Source: Chitinophagaceae bacterium (GTDB lineage: Bacteria; Bacteroidota; Bacteroidia; Chitinophagales; Chitinophagaceae). From it: a stretch of 16,732 bases of DNA. The notes beneath the pieces were generated by a model that saw only the letters and a program-made list of their open reading frames with translations, ran no database searches and had not been told where the DNA came from. The stretch spans positions 1 to 16,732 of the forward strand of contig CANJDY010000018.1 of the NCBI GenBank assembly GCA_947472635.1. The letters are read 5' to 3'. The stretch's first letter is position 1. Each line of letters starts with the position of its first letter. Below, piece after piece: positions 7,153 through 14,269 of the stretch. The translations under genes and the position numbers were made by a program.

Positions 7153-8514
7153 TTATTTCCATAAATTTTCTCCATAAGACCAACCTTTTCGAACGGGCTC
7201 TTTGATAAACGCATCAAGTTCTGGTCTTCCGATTGCTTTCATATGTTTGCTATCATAGGTAAACTTACCTCCAAACCTCTGTGCCAACACACCCACCTGA
7301 ATCATTTCGGTTAGGTCCGCTGAATAATTAAAATTTGAACCGGGTAACGTATGGTTTTGTATTGCATCGAGCCATTCCTTCACAGGCTTTTCCTCGTCAA
7401 CTCTAGGAATAGTTTGAGGAGGAGCATTTTTCAAAAACTCAATCATTTCTTCATTGGGAACGAGCAATTTTGCTTTGTTGGGTCTGCCATCAGTAATGAT
7501 TGATTTTTTATCCCCAATCATAATCATACCCATGGAAGGTAATTTAGTAACTCCCCACTCTGGCCGAATAGCAGGTTTTTCCATTCCTTCATACCATTTC
7601 ATTGTTACAGGTGCTTTATTGCCCCGGGCACCGAACTGCCAGGTAACTACTGACTCATCCGATACAAAACTATGATCAGCCATCATATTACTAGCGGTTG
7701 CTTCTACTGAATGGGGCATTCCCAGATCCAATGCCCAAAAAGGAGCATCCAACGTATGACAGGCCCAATCACCTAATTTTCCACTTCCATAATCAAAAAA
7801 ACCTCTCCACCTACGGGGAGTATAATAGTTACTGAAAGAACGCGCTGAAGCTGGCCCCTGCCAAAGATCCCAATTAAGTTCATTGGGAATCGGATCAACA
7901 GATGGAGGAAAACTTGTAGGCTTTCCAAAATAATGATTTTGCTCAAAATCTTTAGTCAAGCCTTCAGACCAACGAATAACCTCTTTTACTTGCCCAAGCA
8001 CACCCGCATCATACCATTCTTTTACAAGTCTGATGCCATTTGTAGTGTGCCCCTGGTTACCCATCTGAGAAACAACTTTATAATATTTCGCAGCTTTTTT
8101 TAAAGTCCTTGACTGCCAAATATTATGTGTCAACGGTTTTTCTACAAATACATGTTTTCCCAATTCCATTGCAGCCATTGCCGCTGCAAAATGAGTATGA
8201 TCGGGTGTAGCAATTATAACGGCATCAATATCCTTAGCCATTTCATCAAACATTACCCTGAAATCCTTATACTGTTTTGCATTTGGACATTGTTTAAAAC
8301 CTTCTGCCGACATTCGATCATCGACATCGCACATAGCTACAATACTTTCTTTAGGAACCTGCGACCAGCTGGCACTTCCACGGCCACCAACGCCTATCAC
8401 GGCAATGTTAATCCTGCTATTAAACGAATAGGGTTTAAATCCTGGAAGAATCAGCGAGCCTACACCTAAGGCTGCGGAAAGTTTTAGAAAATCTCGTCTT
8501 GAATTATTTTTCAT
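7153..8514 (-). CDS. Tat-exported Gfo/Idh/MocA family oxidoreductase
   Basis: This 453-residue protein carries a near-perfect Tat signal, SRRDFLKLSAALGVGSLILPG (5-25). The Rossmann fold follows with INIAVIGVGGRGSASW (35-50), AMCDVDDR (60-67) and DAVIIATPDHTHFAAA (97-112). VFVEKPLTHN (122-131) is the canonical EKP catalytic-lysine motif with K126. GKLGDWACHTLDAPFWALDL (245-264) supplies the conserved D, H and D of the substrate side. It therefore looks like a competent NAD(P)-dependent sugar oxidoreductase acting outside the cytoplasm, presumably with tightly bound cofactor. It is only distantly similar to the copy at 4771-6150, which differs in the EKP motif and the C-terminal half, so the two are not a recent duplication and may do successive steps. 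It lies 50 bp after the sulfatase gene and 32 bp before the DUF6807 gene. The exact substrate cannot be read from sequence. Confidence 0.92.
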   Translation of the reverse strand: MKNNSRRDFLKLSAALGVGSLILPGFKPYSFNSRINIAVIGVGGRGSASWSQVPKESIVAMCDVDDRMSAEGFKQCPNAKQYKDFRVMFDEMAKDIDAVIIATPDHTHFAAAMAAMELGKHVFVEKPLTHNIWQSRTLKKAAKYYKVVSQMGNQGHTTNGIRLVKEWYDAGVLGQVKEVIRWSEGLTKDFEQNHYFGKPTSFPPSVDPIPNELNWDLWQGPASARSFSNYYTPRRWRGFFDYGSGKLGDWACHTLDAPFWALDLGMPHSVEATASNMMADHSFVSDESVVTWQFGARGNKAPVTMKWYEGMEKPAIRPEWGVTKLPSMGMIMIGDKKSIITDGRPNKAKLLVPNEEMIEFLKNAPPQTIPRVDEEKPVKEWLDAIQNHTLPGSNFNYSADLTEMIQVGVLAQRFGGKFTYDSKHMKAIGRPELDAFIKEPVRKGWSYGENLWK

Positions 8515-8564
8515 ACTACATTATTTAAATACAAAATTTACACTACCCTTACAGTTTTGCTTAT

Positions 8565-9974
8565 TTATGGGGAGGGAACTAATTCCTCCTCCTCCTCCGA
8601 TTTCTTTTTTACTTTTTTTACTTTAACCGGTTTCACTACTGCCACTCTCACCATTTTAGAAAAGACTTCCCTGTAAGTAGCCATCAACTTTTTTTGTTCT
8701 GCTGTCAATTCACTTTCTTCCATTTTATTTTTTTCTAATGGATCCACGCTCACATGGTAGATCTCGCCCGTTTCATACAATTTCCATTCCTTATTATGAA
8801 CAAACCTTGCTTTGGGAAATTCACCTTTCTTTGGATCGTAATGAGAAAATAACCATTCCCTTGGAGTATATTTTTGCCCTAGCAACTGAGGGAGAAAACT
8901 AAATCCATCTGTAATAAAAGTTGTTGGCAATGTAATTTTTGCCACATCACAAATAGTAGGAAGAAAATCAGTAAAATCAACCAGGTTATCATTTATTTGG
9001 TGTGGTTTTATTTTTCCATCCCAATAGGCAATCAGCGGAACATGAATACCATACTCATTTGTATAGCCTTTCATACCAGGTATTTTTTTACCATCTTTCA
9101 TAATAGTACTGATTCCTACACCGGTTCCATTGTCGCCGGTAAACAAAATAAGTGTATTTTCACTAATACCCAGTTGATGGACTTTATCAATAATTTCACC
9201 CACATTTTTATCGAGGTAGGACATCTCATCTTTGAAATGGGCTGTATCCGTAGGGGTACCACCTAATTCACCTTTATTTACTATTTTAAAGTCTTTATAA
9301 GCTTTGGCATTCAGCGGAGTTGGTACAAAGGGGCGATGTGAAAGCACCATTGGGTAATATACGAAAAACGGAACATCCCGTTTACGTTCCATAAAATTGG
9401 TAATAAAATTACTGAACAACTGAGGACCATACTCGCCATTAGCATATTTTTTCTTGATCCCATTTTCCAATACACGTGGATTTTTATAGCGCTCATTATA
9501 GCTGGAGCTGGTATCCATAATATTCCACAACAAATATTCATCAAAACCTGCTTTGTAAGGAGTAAATTCATCCCCACTCAACTGCCATTTTCCAGCGATA
9601 CAAGTGGCGTATCCTTGGGATTTTAATAGATGGGCAAAATTGGTTTCATTTTGATCTAAGTAACCCCACCGTTCATAATTTCGGAAATTTGATTTTCCAG
9701 TCATTATTTGCAAACGCGAAGGGGAACACAATGGCTGAGCATAACATTGATCAAACCTAACCCCTTGCTGAGCGAGTTTATCAATCCTAGGTGTCTTGTA
9801 ACTTTCACTCCCATAACTACTAATCGTTTCAAATCCGATATCATCGGCTAAAATGAGAATAATATTTGGCTTCCTTTCTGAAGATTTGGCAACTTTTATC
9901 TTTTGAGAAAAAGATGTATTGAATAATAGCAAAGAGGAAACTAACAACACGATTAGAAAGTTGATTTTTTTCAT
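8565..9974 (-). CDS. Secreted formylglycine-dependent sulfatase (S1 family)
   Basis: S1 sulfatases hydrolyse sulfate esters, here probably on a glycan. The 469-residue product has a signal peptide (1-23, ...NTSFS before Q24). The calcium-site motif PNIILILADDIGFE (36-49) gives D44 and D45. PLCSPSRLQIMTG (81-93) is the active-site signature, with C83 the residue converted to formylglycine; being a cysteine, it would need an anSME-type radical SAM or FGE maturase, not seen in this window. AGKWQL (127-132), SHRPF (212-216) and FTGDNGTG (278-285) give the other expected active-site residues, including D281 and N282. Length is normal, but the last 24 residues are an odd tail: a lysine/valine-rich run, five glutamates and LVPSP. 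It follows the GH3 gene after the largest gap in the window (111 bp). No sulfatase subfamily is assigned, so the sugar and sulfate position are open. Confidence 0.93.
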   Translation of the reverse strand: MKKINFLIVLLVSSLLLFNTSFSQKIKVAKSSERKPNIILILADDIGFETISSYGSESYKTPRIDKLAQQGVRFDQCYAQPLCSPSRLQIMTGKSNFRNYERWGYLDQNETNFAHLLKSQGYATCIAGKWQLSGDEFTPYKAGFDEYLLWNIMDTSSSYNERYKNPRVLENGIKKKYANGEYGPQLFSNFITNFMERKRDVPFFVYYPMVLSHRPFVPTPLNAKAYKDFKIVNKGELGGTPTDTAHFKDEMSYLDKNVGEIIDKVHQLGISENTLILFTGDNGTGVGISTIMKDGKKIPGMKGYTNEYGIHVPLIAYWDGKIKPHQINDNLVDFTDFLPTICDVAKITLPTTFITDGFSFLPQLLGQKYTPREWLFSHYDPKKGEFPKARFVHNKEWKLYETGEIYHVSVDPLEKNKMEESELTAEQKKLMATYREVFSKMVRVAVVKPVKVKKVKKKSEEEEELVPSP

Positions 9975-10015
9975 ATTTACAAAGGTTATTTGTTAAAGTA
10001 GGGTACCTTATTTGG

Positions 10016-10041
10016 ACGACTTTTTTGTAACAAATTGTCGT
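10016..10041. promoter_or_regulatory. Nested inverted repeat in the 111-bp gap before the sulfatase gene
   Basis: The 9975-10085 gap between the GH3 stop and the sulfatase start is the largest in the window and AT-rich. It contains an outer inverted repeat, ACGAC (10016-10020) and GTCGT (10037-10041), around TTGT-A-ACAA-A-TTGT (10025-10038). The inner dyad is offset by about half a base from the outer one, so this is a nested but imperfect palindrome. It could be an operator, an RNA stem affecting message stability, or chance in AT-rich DNA. No convincing Bacteroidota promoter (TTTG with TAnnTTTG) is placed correctly beside it on the minus strand, and no U-run follows it as in a terminator. 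Confidence 0.25.
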
Positions 10042-10085
10042 TAATATTCAATTTTAAATGATTTAGTTTATTATATGTAATTTAT

Positions 10086-12659
10086 TTATAATACAAATGC
10101 ATTATTTAATCGAATATCTTCGGAGGAAGCTCCTACCATTATTTGAAAGATACCTTTTGGTGTTACAAATTTTGCCTGCCCTTCATCCCAAAAACGCAAC
10201 TGAGCCTTATCGATTAGAATCTCCACAAATTCAGTCTTTCCATGTTGAATGGAAACTCGTTTGAATCCCTTCAATTGTTTGATGGGCATTGGTATATTTT
10301 GATCAGGCATTTTTACATACACTTGTGCTACTTCATCACCCATCAACTTTCCAGTATTTTTGATAGAAAAACTAATTTGTATTTTCTCACCTGCATCTTT
10401 CACCTTCAAATCACCATATTGAAAACTTGTATAGCTTAATCCAAATCCAAATGGATACAAAGGTTTTCCTTTAAAATACTGATACGTTCGGCCCTTGGTA
10501 ATATCATAGTCTCCAAAAGCGGGTAATTCTTTCAAGTTATTATAAAAAGTAAGGGGTAATCTTCCTGCGGGATTATAATCGCCGAATAAAACGTCTGCCA
10601 CAGCTGTGCCTCCCTCCTGGCCTGAATACCATGCATCAATGATACCAGGAATATGTTCGTTTATCCAGCCGATAGCCAAAGAACCGCCATCCACCAGCAC
10701 AACCACTGTATTTGGATTGGCTAAATAAATCTGTTGTATAAAAACTTCCTGATCTTTTGACAATTGAATGCTCTCTCCGTCCTGACCTTCTCTTGCGAAA
10801 AATTTGTTCACTCCAATTACTGCCACTGTTACTTCGGCAGCTTTTGCACATTGAATTGATTCAGCAAATAAATCGGTGTAATTTTTCGTTACGTTGGGAG
10901 TTTTCCAAAATAGTTTGGCAACAATTGGTTTCCTGTAATTGAAATATTCAGCCTGAATTGCATATTCTTTTCCAGCTTCTAAGTCAACCGCTACAAAATC
11001 AGCTATCAACGATTTTCTTCTCCAAGAATCAATCAATATTTTGCCATCCATAATCAATCGAGAACCATCTTTAGCAAAAAAACCAAGACTGTATTTACCT
11101 GAAATAGTTGGATGAAGTTTGCCACTCCAACGAACAGATACCGGAGTTGTTGGAGGAAATGCATCTGGAGGCTGGTTATCAGGTTCAAAATTGATAACCT
11201 CTTCCTCCCTGCTTTTGGAAGGTCCTTGTAAGGTAAGTGTTGAGAAATATTCAGCATGTAAACCAGCTGGGAAAAAATCTTTTGAAATCAATGTAAAATC
11301 TTCTAACCCATTTACAGGTTTCCAGGGTGCAAATAAAATTTTAACATTGGAACCTAATTTATTTTTGATACCCTGCAAAATAGACACGGGCACTCCAACA
11401 GGAATACCACTATAATCGCCGAATTCATTGTTGGCAGCATCTATGCCCACAACAGCGATTGTTTTAATTGTATTTCTATTGATTGGCAATATATGGTTTT
11501 TATTTTTCAACAACACTATGCTCTGCCGGGCTGCTTCTTCGGCTAAAGCCTTGTGCGGCAAAGAACCAATTACATCCGGTGAAATTTTATTATAGGGATT
11601 GTGCTGCATATCATCAAACAACCCCAATTGCATTCTTGCTCGCAATACCCGGTAAGCAGCACTGTCAATTTCTTTCAATGAAACTTTTCCGGAATGATAG
11701 GCATCTACTAGGGGCTGCATAAAAATATCATCCCCACATTCAAGATCCAACCCTGCCTGGATACTCACCTTTGCAGCTAGTTCTTTGGTTGGTACGTATT
11801 TGTGGGCATCTACCAAATGGCTGGGTGCACCGCAATCTGAAACAACATAACCGTTAAATCCCCAATCCTGTCGAAGTACTTTGGTAAGCAAAAAAGCATT
11901 GGCAGTGCAGGGTACACCATTTACTGCATTATAAGCCGTCATAATGGATGCAGCTTTCCCTTCTTTTATACAAGCTTCAAAAGCAGGTAAATAATATTCT
12001 CTAAGTACACGCATCGAAACGACTGCATTATTAAAAAAACGATTCCCCTCTTGATTATAAACTGCAAAATGTTTTGGAGTAGCTACCACTTTTAAATATC
12101 TAGGATCATTGCCCTGCAAGCCCTTTACAAACTGAACACCCAACACACCAGCCAGGTATGGATCCTCTCCATAGGTTTCTGGACTTCTCCCCCATCGTGG
12201 ATCGCGAGCCATATTGATGGTAGGTGACCAAAAAGTAAGCAGATCATTAAATTTCAACGTTTGCTTTTTTCCCTGTTCCAGTTCGTTCCATCTAGCACGT
12301 GCCTCATCTGAAATAGCAGTAGCCACTTTATATAACAGTGAGGGGTTCCACATACTCGCCATTGCCAATGCTTGAGGAAAAACGGTGAATTTTCCAGGCC
12401 TTACCACTCCATGCAAAGCTTCATTGCCGTGATAATATTTGTCGATATCCAGTCTCGGAATACCTGGAGAACTAGCAATGAGTAAACTTATTTTTTCATC
12501 TGCAGTAAGGCGACTTAGTAAATCATTGATACGTTCTGTATGGGATAATTGCTCATTCCTAAAAGCTGGAATTGACTGTCCGTATACAATCTGTTGCATA
12601 CAGGTACCTACCAATAACAGGAGCAAATGAATTTTAATATAGGGGCTTTTTATTTTCAA
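10086..12659 (-). CDS. GH3 glycoside hydrolase with PA14 insertion (beta-glucosidase / beta-xylosidase type)
   Basis: GH3 enzymes remove terminal beta-linked glucose, xylose or related sugars with retention. The 857-residue product has a signal peptide (1-27, ...IVYG before Q28). The first domain carries YHGNEALHGV (76-85), RDPRWGRSPETYGEDPYLAG (152-171), KHF (196-198) and GYVVSDCGAP (270-279), with D275 the nucleophile. The second domain is split by a PA14 module at about 461-590 (AEYF, WSGKL, FAKDGSRLIMDGK, AEYFNY), which in related enzymes shapes the outer subsites. It resumes with VAVIGVNKF and REGQDGESIQLS (623-634); E624 is the candidate acid/base, with Gly where many relatives have Arg in EGxDR. 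GFGLSYT and a fibronectin-like domain (about 757-845) finish it, as is usual. It starts 20 bp after the GH28 stop. The NEALHG and RWGRSPETYGED motifs fit the beta-xylosidase/beta-glucosidase group, but specificity is not settled. Confidence 0.92.
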   Translation of the reverse strand: MKIKSPYIKIHLLLLLVGTCMQQIVYGQSIPAFRNEQLSHTERINDLLSRLTADEKISLLIASSPGIPRLDIDKYYHGNEALHGVVRPGKFTVFPQALAMASMWNPSLLYKVATAISDEARARWNELEQGKKQTLKFNDLLTFWSPTINMARDPRWGRSPETYGEDPYLAGVLGVQFVKGLQGNDPRYLKVVATPKHFAVYNQEGNRFFNNAVVSMRVLREYYLPAFEACIKEGKAASIMTAYNAVNGVPCTANAFLLTKVLRQDWGFNGYVVSDCGAPSHLVDAHKYVPTKELAAKVSIQAGLDLECGDDIFMQPLVDAYHSGKVSLKEIDSAAYRVLRARMQLGLFDDMQHNPYNKISPDVIGSLPHKALAEEAARQSIVLLKNKNHILPINRNTIKTIAVVGIDAANNEFGDYSGIPVGVPVSILQGIKNKLGSNVKILFAPWKPVNGLEDFTLISKDFFPAGLHAEYFSTLTLQGPSKSREEEVINFEPDNQPPDAFPPTTPVSVRWSGKLHPTISGKYSLGFFAKDGSRLIMDGKILIDSWRRKSLIADFVAVDLEAGKEYAIQAEYFNYRKPIVAKLFWKTPNVTKNYTDLFAESIQCAKAAEVTVAVIGVNKFFAREGQDGESIQLSKDQEVFIQQIYLANPNTVVVLVDGGSLAIGWINEHIPGIIDAWYSGQEGGTAVADVLFGDYNPAGRLPLTFYNNLKELPAFGDYDITKGRTYQYFKGKPLYPFGFGLSYTSFQYGDLKVKDAGEKIQISFSIKNTGKLMGDEVAQVYVKMPDQNIPMPIKQLKGFKRVSIQHGKTEFVEILIDKAQLRFWDEGQAKFVTPKGIFQIMVGASSEDIRLNNAFVL

Positions 12660-12679
12660 AAGTTAACTATTGATTTCTA

Positions 12680-14269
12680 TTATTTATAATTTGTATTGAG
12701 TACGCCCTTTTCTTCACTAACAGAAAGTTGCAATTCTTTCATAGTTACACCAGTAGCATTATTCAATAATACCACAGGCATTTCTATTGCTGTAGGAATT
12801 TGCATTTTCGTTAGACTAATATTTTTTACATCATCAAAAACCAGTGCGGGTCTAAAATCAGCTTCTACATAACGAAGGATTACATTTTTCATCTTAATTC
12901 CTTCAGCATGACGCATATAAAATCCCCAAGCAGGCAATTCGCCAAACATAGAAAAATCAGGATAATTAGCAGCATTTTCAGGAATGGTTGTGATGGTATT
13001 CAAGGGTATATATGCAATGTTTTTATCAGCCCTCCCTCCATAACTGATTTCAATATTTTCTAGCGTAACATCTTCTACCGGAAAGCCCGGAATACCCACA
13101 ATAGAGGAAGGTATTAAATTGTAGGGCAAAAAAGGATGACCGTAAATATGATAATGAGAAGGCCGATAAGGCATTTTATCCAATCCTGGACGAATATGAT
13201 CCGGAGGGCCTTCCAAGGGATATCCCTGGTCAGGTTTTAATAAAGGCGTTTCCACTTTTACGTTAGCTATATAAATCCCCTTCAGTGTTCCCACTTTACC
13301 GTTACCATTTCGCTGCCCACGACGAATAAAAATAGCGTTACCCGTATTTTTGGCGTTTACATTTCGAATTGTAATATTCTCCAAAAAACCACCATCTACC
13401 GATTCAAGAGCTATAGCAGATCGGTAGGTATCAAAAATGGTAAGGTTACGAATGTCAAAATTTCGAAAACCTCCAAAATTAGCCGTGCCGAATTTTAGAC
13501 CGTTAGCACTAGAGCGCAACGTACAACTATCGACAAAAACATTTTCACAAAAACTAGCAGAATTCTCCGATTTAAAACAAAGTGCATCATCAGAAGCATT
13601 GATAAAACAATGGGTAATTCGAACATTTTTACAATCGGTAATGTCCAATCCGTCATTATTCCAGTAGGCAGTACTTTGCACGGTAATGCCATCAATCTTT
13701 ACCCCATTGCACTCTACGTAATTTTGCACCCAGTCGGAAGCATTTTTTAAAGTAATCCCAGTAATATTCACATTGGTACAGCCATAAAAGTAAAGAATAT
13801 AGGCTCTCCCCCCTGGCCGTTTATAAAGCCAAATAGAATCTTGTTTCATCTCACCACTGCGAAGTTTTTGAAAAATATCCAGCATTAATTCTTGTGCCTG
13901 GCCATCAACAATTCCTTTTCCACTGATTGCTATATTGTTTTGATTGTTGGCAGAAATTATTGCAGGTTTTCCTGTTTTATTTCCATAATCTGATCGATTG
14001 GTAGGTCCTAGTAATCTTGCACCTAATTCAAGATGAAGATCAACACCCGATTTCAAAAAAATAGGTCCCGACATGAAATTCCCTGGCGGAATAATAACTC
14101 TTCCACCACCCTCTGCTGAAACCTTGTCTATTAATTGCTGAATAACAACAGCATTGTTGGTTTGACCATCTGCTACAGCACCGAAAGAAGTAATCAGCTG
14201 GTCATTACGTTGGCTGTACCCCGAAAAGGAATGCAGGATAAACAAAAATAATAACAGTCTATTTTTCAT
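12680..14269 (-). CDS. GH28 family protein (polygalacturonase-like) with altered active-site motifs
   Basis: GH28 enzymes hydrolyse galacturonic-acid linkages in pectic polysaccharides with inversion, using a right-handed beta-helix. The 529-residue product has a signal peptide (1-19, ...GYS before Q20) and opens with FGAVADGQTNNAVVIQQLID (29-48), typical of pectin-active beta-helices. The core matches GH28: WNNDGLDIT (203-211) corresponds to the NTD motif, with D206, and NASDDALCFKS (224-234) to the DD pair, with D227 and D228 at the expected 21-residue distance. The GHG motif reads SANGLKFG (254-261), with Asn at the histidine position, and the RIK segment reads TYRSAIALES (281-290). Three acidic residues are therefore kept while the histidine and substrate-binding Arg/Lys are not. 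This fits a divergent exo-acting or rhamnogalacturonan-type branch rather than a plain polygalacturonase. Its start overlaps the preceding GH2 gene by 11 bp, suggesting coupled translation. Confidence 0.88.
   Translation of the reverse strand: MKNRLLLFLFILHSFSGYSQRNDQLITSFGAVADGQTNNAVVIQQLIDKVSAEGGGRVIIPPGNFMSGPIFLKSGVDLHLELGARLLGPTNRSDYGNKTGKPAIISANNQNNIAISGKGIVDGQAQELMLDIFQKLRSGEMKQDSIWLYKRPGGRAYILYFYGCTNVNITGITLKNASDWVQNYVECNGVKIDGITVQSTAYWNNDGLDITDCKNVRITHCFINASDDALCFKSENSASFCENVFVDSCTLRSSANGLKFGTANFGGFRNFDIRNLTIFDTYRSAIALESVDGGFLENITIRNVNAKNTGNAIFIRRGQRNGNGKVGTLKGIYIANVKVETPLLKPDQGYPLEGPPDHIRPGLDKMPYRPSHYHIYGHPFLPYNLIPSSIVGIPGFPVEDVTLENIEISYGGRADKNIAYIPLNTITTIPENAANYPDFSMFGELPAWGFYMRHAEGIKMKNVILRYVEADFRPALVFDDVKNISLTKMQIPTAIEMPVVLLNNATGVTMKELQLSVSEEKGVLNTNYK

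Noticed and set aside
8125..8469. 114-codon plus-strand frame
   Set aside because: It is antisense to the Rossmann region of the first Gfo/Idh/MocA gene; its cysteine/histidine-rich look is an artefact of the reversed coding sequence.
8585..8598. CCT-type tract as a phase-variable microsatellite
   Set aside because: It is an in-frame triplet tract coding glutamate; slippage would not switch the gene on or off, so phase variation is not supported.
9979..9989. TAACCTTTG on the minus strand as a Bacteroidota -7 element
   Set aside because: The spacing inside the motif is one base off TAnnTTTG, no correctly placed -33 TTTG is present, and it sits too close to the sulfatase ATG.
11119..11415. 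98-codon plus-strand frame inside the GH3 gene
   Set aside because: It lies opposite the PA14 region of a clear GH3 gene; composition and lack of motifs mark it as a shadow frame.
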